5,742 nt of DNA from an uncultured Oscillibacter sp. (lineage in GTDB: Bacteria > Bacillota > Clostridia > Oscillospirales > Oscillospiraceae): NCBI GenBank assembly GCA_910585165.1, contig CAJUBX010000108.1, forward strand, positions 1-5,742. Direction: 5' to 3'. Position numbers and translations under genes: made by a program. The notes under the pieces are model-generated. The model saw only the letters and a program-made list of their open reading frames with translations, ran no database searches and was not told the origin of the DNA. Below, piece by piece: positions 1 to 5,671 of this stretch. Numbering within the stretch: the stretch's first letter is position 1; each line of letters begins with the position of its first letter.

Positions 1-663
1 TTTGAGTACGAGGCCGACGGCATCGGCGACACCGACGCCATCAAGGGCACCTATCTGGACAACTACCGGGCCATGTGGGACCTGTATATCAACAACTGCA
101 CCTGCGCCCCCACCCTGCTCTCCGCCAAAACCGGCGACGACTCCGTGGCGGAATTCGTCACCGAGCAGGCCGTGTTCTATCAGAACGGCACCTGGGCCTT
201 CGGCGACGTGGCCGACATCGGCGAGGAGAACCTGGGCATGCTGCCCATCTATATCGGCGTGGGCGACGAGGCCAACCAGGGCCTGTGCACCGGCACCGAG
301 AACTACTGGTGCGTGAACAAGAACGCCAAGCCCGAGGATATCCAGGCCACTCTGGACTTCATGTACTGGTGCGTCACCTCCGAAACCGGCCTGGAGTATC
401 TCTGCTCCGGCGATCACATGGGCTTCGTCATCCCCTTCAAGGGCAACCTGGAGTCCAGCAACCTGCTGGTGAACATCGCCAACGAGTACGTTGCCAACGG
501 AACCACCAGCATCAAGTGGTGCTTCCCCACCATGCCCTCCGAGGAGTGGAAGAACGTCCTGGGCTCCGCCCTGACCGCCTACGCCGCCGACCAGACCGAC
601 GCCAACTGGGAGACCGTGCGGGCCGCCTTCGTGGACAACTGGGCCGCCGAGAAATCCAAGTAA
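1..663 (+). CDS. ABC transporter sugar-binding protein, C-terminal part (5' end outside window)
   Basis: Reading frame 1 is open from the first base to TAA at 661-663 and gives 220 residues with no start, so the N-terminal half (signal peptide, probable lipobox) lies upstream. It is the extracellular substrate-capture subunit of a CUT1-type carbohydrate ABC importer (family 1 solute-binding protein). In the visible part, AVFYQNGTW (about residues 57-65) matches the conserved strand-turn of this family in which an A/G-rich segment ends in G-x-W. Later segments (ENYWCVNK, about 100-107; MGFVIPFKG, about 140-148) fit the ligand-cleft and hinge region, and the C-terminus ends in a helical FVDNWAAE stretch. 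Two permease genes of the same transporter class follow directly and support the call. Seven cysteines in 220 residues, including a CTC pair, are unusual for an exported binding protein. The substrate cannot be read from the sequence. Downstream malQ suggests maltodextrins, as inference only. Confidence 0.9.
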   Translation, partial: FEYEADGIGDTDAIKGTYLDNYRAMWDLYINNCTCAPTLLSAKTGDDSVAEFVTEQAVFYQNGTWAFGDVADIGEENLGMLPIYIGVGDEANQGLCTGTENYWCVNKNAKPEDIQATLDFMYWCVTSETGLEYLCSGDHMGFVIPFKGNLESSNLLVNIANEYVANGTTSIKWCFPTMPSEEWKNVLGSALTAYAADQTDANWETVRAAFVDNWAAEKSK

Positions 664-676
664 GCACGCCATTGCC

Positions 677-712
677 GGGGCGGACGGACATCTCCGCCCG
701 CCCCAGCGTTTT
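677..712 (+). terminator. Terminator-like hairpin between binding-protein gene and permease gene
   Basis: Bases 677-688 pair with 693-704, giving a 12-position stem with one A-C mismatch and a CATC loop. After three more bases (AGC, then G) a run of four T follows at 709-712. It begins 13 bases after the stop codon of the binding-protein gene and before the permease, with no obvious new promoter in between. In sugar ABC operons the binding protein is commonly made in excess, and a leaky intercistronic terminator is one known way to do this. The short T-run suggests partial rather than complete termination. This reading is inference. Confidence 0.6.
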
Positions 713-720
713 CCCCCGCC

Positions 721-774
721 TTGGACCGGCGGGAGGCGCGCCGTGCCCCTACGGCCCATGTCCCGCCGGTCCAA
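721..774 (+). repeat. Large perfect palindrome in the intercistronic spacer
   Basis: TTGGACCGGCGGGA at 721-734 is the exact reverse complement of 761-774, a 14-bp uninterrupted stem. The 26-base interior can form a second small hairpin (740-744 with 751-755, loop GCCCCT). No T-run follows, so it is not a normal terminator. It is flanked by an 8-base direct repeat, CCCCCGCC, at 713-720 (abutting the left arm) and at 780-787. As RNA it would be a very stable 3' structure downstream of the binding-protein message, comparable in position to the REP elements between malE and malF of Escherichia coli, which protect the malE message. It could also be a copy of a dispersed palindromic repeat. Confidence 0.7.
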
Positions 775-797
775 CGTAACCCCCGCCATTAACATGT

Positions 798-805
798 GAA
801 GGAGG
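798..805 (+). promoter_or_regulatory. Ribosome binding site of first permease
   Basis: GAAGGAGG lies 12 bases before the ATG at 818, slightly longer than the usual spacing. The start is nevertheless fixed, because a TGA at 797-799 is in the permease frame and no other ATG, GTG or TTG occurs in frame between it and 818. Confidence 0.8.
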
Positions 806-817
806 CTTCCGCCAGCC

Positions 818-1660
818 ATGGAAAAATCCATCAAGCGCTATTTCCCCGTCTTTCTGGGGCCCACGTTCCTGGCCTTCCTCATCGGCTTCATCGTACCCTT
901 CCTGATGGGCATCTACCTGTCCCTCTGCGACTTCCGCACCGTCACCGACGCGAAGTTCATCGGCCTCGGCAACTTCGTCCGGGCCTTCCAGGACGGGGAG
1001 TTCCTCCACGCCTTCGGCTTCACTGCCCTGTTCACCGTGACCACGCTGGTTTTGATCAACGTCATCGCCTTCGCCGTGGCCCTGGTGCTGACCCGGGAAA
1101 TCCGGGGCACCAACCTGTTCCGCACCGTCTTCTTCATGCCGAACCTCATCGGCGGCATCGTCCTGGGCTATGTGTGGCAGCTCATTTTCAACGGCATCCT
1201 CTCCCGGTACGATCTGGCGCTGAAAATCTCCGCCAGATACGGCTTCTGGGGCCTGGTCATCCTGATCTGCTGGCAGCAGATCGGCTATATGATGATCATC
1301 TACATCGCGGGCCTCCAGTCCATCCCCGGGGACCTGAACGAGGCGGCGGAGATCGACGGGGCCAACGGCTGGCAGAGGCTGTGGAACGTCACCATTCCCA
1401 ATATGATGCCCTCCATCACCATCTGCACCTTCCTGACCCTGACCAACGGCTTCAAGCTCTTTGACCAGAACCTGTCCCTCACCGCCGGCGAGCCCATGAA
1501 GCAGACGGAGATGCTGGCGCTGAACATCTACAACACGTTCTACGGACGGGTGGGCTACCAGGGCGTGGGCCAGGCCAAGGCCGTTGTGTTCTTTATCCTG
1601 GTGGTGTCCCTGGGCCTCATCCAACTGAAAATGACCCGCTCCAAGGAGGTGCAGCAGTAA
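818..1660 (+). CDS. Carbohydrate ABC transporter permease, MalF/UgpA type
   Basis: This 280-residue integral membrane protein would be one half of the channel of a CUT1 sugar importer. Hydrophobic segments are visible at about residues 9-33, 66-92, 103-125, 142-166, 197-212 and 255-270, consistent with six membrane spans and the typical length of Gram-positive MalF/UgpA-type permeases (which lack the large extra loop of enterobacterial MalF). The cytoplasmic EAA loop that docks on the ATPase is clear: EAAEIDGANGWQRLWNVTIP at about 175-194, with the invariant G at 181. The next gene overlaps this one by a single base (TAATG), so the two permeases are probably translationally coupled and made in equal amounts. 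No signal peptide cleavage is expected. The specific sugar is not evident, and a lone symbol such as malF would overstate what the sequence shows. Confidence 0.95.
   Translation: MEKSIKRYFPVFLGPTFLAFLIGFIVPFLMGIYLSLCDFRTVTDAKFIGLGNFVRAFQDGEFLHAFGFTALFTVTTLVLINVIAFAVALVLTREIRGTNLFRTVFFMPNLIGGIVLGYVWQLIFNGILSRYDLALKISARYGFWGLVILICWQQIGYMMIIYIAGLQSIPGDLNEAAEIDGANGWQRLWNVTIPNMMPSITICTFLTLTNGFKLFDQNLSLTAGEPMKQTEMLALNIYNTFYGRVGYQGVGQAKAVVFFILVVSLGLIQLKMTRSKEVQQ
1643..1650 (+). promoter_or_regulatory. Ribosome binding site of second permease
   Basis: AAGGAGGT, nearly a full anti-16S complement, lies inside the 3' end of the first permease gene, 9 bases before the ATG at 1660. It supports that start and coupled translation across the TAATG overlap. 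Confidence 0.85.
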
Positions 1661-2496
1661 TGAAGCGCAAAGCGAGAGGCGGCTGGTTCGCCACCATATT
1701 GTTCACCGTAATCTCCATCTTTTACGTGGCCCCGCTGTTCATTGTCCTCATCAACTCCTTCAAGAAAAAGGCCTTCATCAACCTGGAGCCCTTCAAGCTC
1801 CCCTCGGAGAAGACCTGGGTCGGCCTGGAGAACTTCGCCAACGCCATGGAGAAGTATAACTTCCTGGAATCCGTCCTCTGGACCGTGGTGATGACCGTGG
1901 GCTCCGTGGTGGTCATCCTCGTGTGCACCTCCATGTTCGCCTGGTATATCACCCGGGTAAAGAGCCGGGCCACCAAAATCCTCTATCTCCTGTGCGTCTT
2001 TTCCATGGTGGTGCCCTTCCAGATGGTAATGTTCACCCTCTCCCTGGTGACGGACCGGCTGCGCCTGGGCACGCCCTGGGGCCTGGTTATCATTTACCTG
2101 GGCTTTGGCGCGGGGCTGGCGGTGTTCATGTTCTGCGGCTTCGTCAAGTCCATCCCCATCGAAATTGAGGAGGCCGCCATGATCGACGGCTGTTCCCCCC
2201 TGCGGACCTTCTTCTCCGTGGTGCTGCCCATCATGAAGCCCACCTATATTTCCGTGGGCATTCTGGAGACCATGTGGATTTGGAACGACTTCCTGCTCCC
2301 CTACCTGACCCTGGATTTGAACAAGTTCAGCACCATCCCCATCACCATCCAGCGGATGCAGGGCTCCTATGGCCGGGTGGACATGGGCGCCATTATGGCC
2401 TCCCTGGTCATGGCCATCATCCCCATTGTGGTGTTCTACCTGAGCTGCCAGAAATATATCATCAAGGGAGTCGCGGCCGGAGCGGTGAAGGGATGA
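1660..2496 (+). CDS. Carbohydrate ABC transporter permease, MalG/UgpE type
   Basis: This 278-residue membrane protein is the second channel subunit of the same importer. A positively charged N-terminus (MKRKARGG) precedes the first span at about residues 9-32. Further spans lie near 71-96, 106-130, 140-163, 193-215 and 243-262. The EAA loop is EEAAMIDGCSPLRTFFSVVLP at about 170-190 with G177. The MalG-type signature WNDFLLP follows at 208-214, and the protein ends in the QKYIIKGVAAGAVKG tail (264-278) usual for this subfamily. It pairs with the permease just upstream, and its stop overlaps the start of the LacI-family gene (ATGA), so the regulator is coupled to it. No ATPase gene accompanies the pair in the window. 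In Gram-positive bacteria CUT1 importers often use a shared ATPase (MsmK/MsmX type) encoded elsewhere. Confidence 0.95.
   Translation: MKRKARGGWFATILFTVISIFYVAPLFIVLINSFKKKAFINLEPFKLPSEKTWVGLENFANAMEKYNFLESVLWTVVMTVGSVVVILVCTSMFAWYITRVKSRATKILYLLCVFSMVVPFQMVMFTLSLVTDRLRLGTPWGLVIIYLGFGAGLAVFMFCGFVKSIPIEIEEAAMIDGCSPLRTFFSVVLPIMKPTYISVGILETMWIWNDFLLPYLTLDLNKFSTIPITIQRMQGSYGRVDMGAIMASLVMAIIPIVVFYLSCQKYIIKGVAAGAVKG
2479..2492 (+). promoter_or_regulatory. Weak ribosome binding region of the LacI-family gene
   Basis: GGAG at 2479-2482 sits 10 bases before the ATG at 2493, and a purine stretch GAAGGG abuts the start. Neither is as strong as the sites of the permeases. Together with the ATGA overlap, this suggests translation of the regulator depends mainly on ribosomes finishing the permease. 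Confidence 0.5.
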
Positions 2497-3506
2497 CCAT
2501 CAAGGACATCGCCCGGCTGTCCGGGTGCGGCGTAGCCACCGTGTCCCGGGTGCTGAACGACCACCCAGACGTCAGCGAGGAAACGCGGCGGAAGGTCCTG
2601 GCGGTGGTGGAGGCTCAGGGCTTTCAGCCCAACAACAACGCCAAGCACTTGAAGCAGCAGGCCGGAGCCGGCATCGCCATTTTGGTGAAGGGCACGCAGA
2701 ACATGCTCTTTGCCGACCTGGTGGAGCGGCTCCAGGCCCTGCTCCGGGACAGCGGCCGGGACGCCGTGGTCTATTACCTGGACGAGGACGCCGACGAGGT
2801 GGCCTATGCCCTTCAAATCTGCCGGGAGCGCAAGCCTCTTGGCGTCTTCTTCCTGGGCGGGGACCTGGAGCTGTTCCGGGCCCGGTTCCAGCCCATCACC
2901 GTTCCCTGCGTGCTGCTGACCAACACGGCCAAGGACCTCCATTTCGACAACCTCTCCTCCCTGACCACCGACGACGGCGAGGCGGCCGCCCAGGTCATCG
3001 GGTTTCTGGCCGGGCAGGGCCACCGCCGCATCTGCCTTCTGGGGGGCAACTGGTCCTGCTCCCAGATCAGCTACCGCCGCCTGGAGGGCTGCCGCCGGGC
3101 CTTTCAGCGCCTGGGCCTGCCCTTCGACCCGGAGCGCCAGTGTGAGCCCTGCCGCTACTCCATGGCCGACGCTTACGCCGCCACGGAGCGGCTGCTGAAC
3201 CGCCGCCCGGACCTGACCGCCATCTTTGCCATGAGCGACGTGATGGCCATCGGCGCCATCCGGGCCCTGCGGGACCGGGGAAAGCGGGTGCCGGAGGACA
3301 TCTCCGTGGTGGGCTACGACGGCATTTCCATGGCCAGCTACTCCGTTCCCCGGCTGGCCACCGTCCGCCAGGACACCCAGCGTCTGGCGGAGCGGGGGGT
3401 GGACGTGCTGCTGCGCAACATCGAGCGGAAAAACCGCCCCGTTCACGAGCTGGTTCCCTTCCAGCTCCTTTCCGGGGAGAGCGTCGCCAGGCTGGCGGAC
3501 GTGTGA
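2493..3506 (+). CDS. LacI-family transcriptional regulator
   Basis: The 337-residue product is a typical full-length LacI/GalR-family repressor. The N-terminal helix-turn-helix is MTIKDIARLSGCGVATVSRV (residues 1-20), followed by LND and the family's SEETRRKV helix. The hinge helix PNNNAKHL (46-53) keeps the leucine that inserts into the operator minor groove. The sugar-binding core starts near residue 60. Recognisable blocks are TDDGEAA (159-165), GHRRICLLGG (176-185), AIFAMSDVMAIGAI (243-256) and VVGYDGISMASYSVPRLATV (272-291), the last carrying the aspartate (D276) usual for effector contact. The start at 2493 is chosen because it places the helix-turn-helix at the N-terminus, although the frame stays open further upstream inside the permease gene. 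The position between transporter and malQ implies control of this operon and of itself by an imported sugar. Its operator is probably upstream of the window. MalR is a plausible name, but it is not proven. Confidence 0.95.
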   Translation: MTIKDIARLSGCGVATVSRVLNDHPDVSEETRRKVLAVVEAQGFQPNNNAKHLKQQAGAGIAILVKGTQNMLFADLVERLQALLRDSGRDAVVYYLDEDADEVAYALQICRERKPLGVFFLGGDLELFRARFQPITVPCVLLTNTAKDLHFDNLSSLTTDDGEAAAQVIGFLAGQGHRRICLLGGNWSCSQISYRRLEGCRRAFQRLGLPFDPERQCEPCRYSMADAYAATERLLNRRPDLTAIFAMSDVMAIGAIRALRDRGKRVPEDISVVGYDGISMASYSVPRLATVRQDTQRLAERGVDVLLRNIERKNRPVHELVPFQLLSGESVARLADV

Positions 3507-3524
3507 CGTTTTGACTTTATCAAG

Positions 3525-3531
3525 AAAGGGG
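3525..3531 (+). promoter_or_regulatory. Ribosome binding site selecting a GTG start for malQ
   Basis: AAAGGGG ends 8 bases before GTG at 3540. The next in-frame ATG (residue 8) would remove the conserved first strand RKAGILMPI, so the GTG is the better start. The 33-base gap after the regulator contains no convincing promoter. Confidence 0.75.
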
Positions 3532-3539
3532 ATACCCAC

Positions 3540-5039
3540 GTGAGAAAAGCCGGTATCCTGATGCCCATTTCCTCCCTGCCCTCTCCTTACGGAATCGGGA
3601 CCCTGGGAGCCGCCGCCAGGGAGTTCGTGGATTTCCTGGTCCGGGGCGGACAGTCCTGCTGGCAGATTCTGCCGGTAGGACCCACAAGCTATGGAGATTC
3701 CCCCTACCAGTCCTTCTCCTCCTTTGCCGGAAATCCCTATTTCATCGACCTGGACCTTCTGGCAAAGGACGGGCTTTTGAAGCCGGCGGAATACCGGGAC
3801 CTTCCCTGGGGGGACGACCCCGGGGCGGCGGACTACCTGGCCCTCTATGAGAACCGTTTTTCCGTCCTGCGGCTGGCCTGTTCCCGGCTGACGGAGGGCG
3901 ATTTGTCCCGGCTGGAGCGGGAGGGCGGGGACCTTTCCGGCTGGCTGGAGGACTACGCCCTGTTCATGGCCCTGAAGCAGTCCCATGGCGGCCGCCCCTG
4001 GCTGGAGTGGCCGGAGGAGCTGCGCCTGCGCCGCCCCGCCGCCCTGGAGAGGGCCCGGAAGGAGCTGGCCGGGGAGATTGCCTTCTGGAAAGCGGTGCAG
4101 TACCTCTTTTTTACCCAGTGGCGGGACTTGAAGCGCTGCGCCAACCGCCGGGGCGTTTCCATCATCGGGGACCTGCCCATTTACGTCTCCGCCGACAGCG
4201 CCGATGTGTGGGCCAGCCCGGAGCAGTTCCAGCTGGACCCGGACGGACGGCCCACGGAGGTGGCGGGCTGTCCGCCGGACGGCTTTGCCGCCGACGGACA
4301 GCTTTGGGGAAACCCGCTCTTTGACTGGGAGCGGATGAAGGCCGACGGCTATCAATGGTGGATTCGCCGCATTGCCGCCCAGTTCCAGCTTTTTGACGTT
4401 CTGCGGATCGACCACTTCCGGGGCTTTGACGAATATTACGCCATCCCTGCCGGGGACGATACCGCCCGGAACGGCCGCTGGCGGCCCGGCCCCGGCATCG
4501 GCTTCTTCCGGGCGGTGGAAGCGGCTCTGGGCCCCCGGGACATCATCGCCGAGGACCTGGGCTTCCTCACCAGCTCCGTCCGGGAGCTGCTGGCCCAGAC
4601 GGGCTACCCCGGCATGAAGGTGCTGGAATTCGCCTTTGACAGCCGGGACACCGGAGGGGGCTACCTTCCCCACTGCTACACCCCTCACTGCGTGGCCTAC
4701 ACCGGAACCCACGACAACGACACCATCCTGGGCTGGATGGCCTCCGCCCCGGCGGAGGACGCGGCCCTGGCGAAAGCCTATCTCCGGCTCAGCAAGCAGG
4801 AGGGCTACCACTGGGGCATGATGCGCTCCGCCTGGGCTTCCGTAGCCAGCCTTGCGGTAATGCAGTTCCAGGACCTGCTGGGCCTTGGCAGCGAGGGCAG
4901 GATGAACACCCCCTCCACGCTGGGCGGAAACTGGCGGTGGCGGGCCCTGCCGGGGAGCTTCTCCCCGGAGCTGGCGGACCGGCTCCGCCGGGAGATGGAG
5001 GTCTACCAGCGCCTGCCTGGGCAAGAGCCGGAATCATAG
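3540..5039 (+). CDS. malQ: 4-alpha-glucanotransferase (amylomaltase, GH77)
   Basis: This 499-residue cytoplasmic enzyme is close to the about 500 residues of the Thermus-type amylomaltases. It transfers 4-alpha-glucan segments between linear maltodextrins, releasing glucose and building longer chains for phosphorylase. The family's N-terminal signature SSLPSPYGIGTLG (11-23) and the block QILPVGPTSYGDSPYQSFSS (42-61) are intact. The three catalytic acids are all visible: nucleophile D291 in RIDHFRGF (289-296), acid/base E338 in IAEDLG (336-341), and transition-state stabiliser D392 in GTHDNDT (389-395). Other conserved parts are IIGDLPIYV (208-216), the active-site loop PDGFAADGQLWGNPLF (246-261) and RMNTPSTLGGNWRWR (454-468). 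Nothing appears truncated or broken. It lies 33 bases after the regulator and would be the last gene of the operon, since a strong terminator follows. Its presence is the main argument that the importer handles alpha-1,4-glucans. Confidence 0.97.
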   Translation: MRKAGILMPISSLPSPYGIGTLGAAAREFVDFLVRGGQSCWQILPVGPTSYGDSPYQSFSSFAGNPYFIDLDLLAKDGLLKPAEYRDLPWGDDPGAADYLALYENRFSVLRLACSRLTEGDLSRLEREGGDLSGWLEDYALFMALKQSHGGRPWLEWPEELRLRRPAALERARKELAGEIAFWKAVQYLFFTQWRDLKRCANRRGVSIIGDLPIYVSADSADVWASPEQFQLDPDGRPTEVAGCPPDGFAADGQLWGNPLFDWERMKADGYQWWIRRIAAQFQLFDVLRIDHFRGFDEYYAIPAGDDTARNGRWRPGPGIGFFRAVEAALGPRDIIAEDLGFLTSSVRELLAQTGYPGMKVLEFAFDSRDTGGGYLPHCYTPHCVAYTGTHDNDTILGWMASAPAEDAALAKAYLRLSKQEGYHWGMMRSAWASVASLAVMQFQDLLGLGSEGRMNTPSTLGGNWRWRALPGSFSPELADRLRREMEVYQRLPGQEPES

Positions 5040-5090
5040 CTGCCGGGCGCTCCGGCGGTTCCTCTCCGGCGCCGCTCCGGACAACAGACG

Positions 5091-5127
5091 ATCCCCGCCT
5101 GTCGTTTCCACGGCGGGCGGGGATTTT
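5091..5127 (+). terminator. Intrinsic terminator after malQ
   Basis: ATCCCCGCCTGTCG at 5091-5104 pairs with 5111-5124, a 14-bp stem without mismatches if two G-U pairs are counted, with a six-base loop TTTCCA. The stem runs into four T at 5124-5127. It lies 51 bases after the malQ stop and most likely ends the operon transcript. Confidence 0.85.
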
Positions 5128-5159
5128 CGAAAATCTGCGGACATTTGGGGAAAAAGCCC

Positions 5160-5188
5160 TTGCAATTCCCCCCGGCATCGTATACAAT
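5160..5188 (+). promoter_or_regulatory. Candidate sigma-A promoter with no recognised gene behind it
   Basis: TTGCAA at 5160-5165 and TACAAT at 5183-5188 are separated by 17 bases, the ideal spacing. They match the consensus hexamers at 4 of 6 and 5 of 6 positions. Transcription would start near 5194-5196, just past the operon terminator, and run rightward through a stretch without a convincing gene towards the putative insertion sequence. Confidence 0.5.
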
Positions 5189-5208
5189 GGGCAATGTCGG
5201 AAGCACAG

Positions 5209-5224
5209 CTGCGGCATGCCGCAG
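5209..5224. repeat. 16-base perfect palindrome, possible operator or hairpin
   Basis: CTGCGGCATGCCGCAG reads identically on both strands. It begins about 15 bases downstream of the predicted start of the 5160-5188 promoter, where a repressor could block elongation or where the RNA could form a 6-bp hairpin with loop CATG. The two readings cannot be separated from the sequence. Confidence 0.45.
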
Positions 5225-5385
5225 GGGGGCGCACCCCACGGCCCTGTACGAATGAGGCAATCACTCAGCACAGCAATCATAGTCACACCATGGAAGCTAT
5301 TATATTTGGTTCGGCGCGCTTTTCAGGGCCGGATTGGGAATCTCGGCTGTGCATTCCCATCGGTGTTTTCAAGGCGGTATTGGGG

Positions 5386-5413
5386 TTAAAAAGCGCAATG
5401 CCGCTCCGGCATT
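5386..5413 (-). terminator. Terminator-like hairpin on the minus strand
   Basis: Bases 5397-5403 (AATGCCG) pair exactly with 5407-5413, with loop CTC. Read on the minus strand, the stem is followed by GCGC and then five T (complement of AAAAA near 5388-5392). The four-base offset weakens it as an intrinsic terminator. No minus-strand gene to its right within the window is recognisable. Confidence 0.35.
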
Positions 5414-5671
5414 AGCCTTTACTGACGTCCCCGTCGGTGTATACTGCGCCGGACCTGTGACGCGGGCGTTGGAAAAGGGCGTTACCGGCGCCACCACAGC
5501 CGCCACATTCCCCCAGGACGGTCTTGCAGCTGGGGGCGGATTGTGACATTTCTGTGCCAGAGTTTGGCGCAGCAGACAATTCCCAGCAGGTCTCCCCGGC
5601 GACAAAAACGGGCCTCGGACAGCGGGAAAGTAAAAGCGGCGTAAATCCTTTTCAAAAGCAGGCGGTTCTTA

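Larger units (their letters stand above)
5128..5671. other. About 540 bases without a recognisable gene
   Basis: Between the operon terminator and the putative insertion sequence I find no tRNA, rRNA or familiar protein. Short open frames exist on the + strand (an in-frame ATG at 5290 ending at 5415, and an open frame from 5256 to 5546). Both lack a ribosome binding site and resemble no family I know. Composition is mixed and less uniformly GC3-rich than the genes to the left. Visible structure is a promoter-like pair (5160-5188), a 16-base palindrome (5209-5224), an inverted repeat TGGGAAT/ATTCCCA (5335-5341 and 5353-5359), a hairpin at 5397-5413 and a second weak promoter-like pair (TTTACT at 5418-5423, TATACT at 5440-5445, spacing 16). 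It may be a decayed gene, a regulatory leader cut off from its gene, or a non-coding RNA locus. Confidence 0.5.

Noticed and set aside
794..799. ATG TGA start-stop pair just before the permease ribosome binding site
   Set aside because: There is no ribosome binding site of its own at a sensible distance. Its only use is to show an in-frame stop that fixes the permease start at 818.
749..1624. A 291-codon open frame on the minus strand opposite the first permease
   Set aside because: The product is rich in H, D, E, G and Q with no recognisable domain, and it is antisense to a clear permease. It is a composition shadow.
3511..3516. TTGACT, a good -35 match between the regulator gene and malQ
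   Set aside because: No -10-like hexamer lies 16-18 bases downstream (that position reads into ACCCAC and the GTG start), and the gap is only 33 bases.
2436..5024. An 862-codon open frame on the minus strand across the LacI-family gene and malQ
   Set aside because: Its translation is a G/P/V/Q-rich low-complexity sequence with no family features, whereas both + strand genes have complete conserved domains and catalytic residues. Strong GC bias at third positions removes stops from this antisense frame.
5050..5080. CTCCGG three times (5050, 5064, 5075)
   Set aside because: A six-base GC-rich word with irregular spacing in GC-rich DNA is expected by chance.
5257..5279. GCAATCA twice, 16 bases apart
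   Set aside because: Only two short copies with no further units, so it is not a CRISPR or iteron array.
5299..5304. Perfect TATAAT on the minus strand
   Set aside because: The -35 partner is poor (CTGAAA at 16 bases) and transcription would run into the operon terminator region with no gene on that strand.
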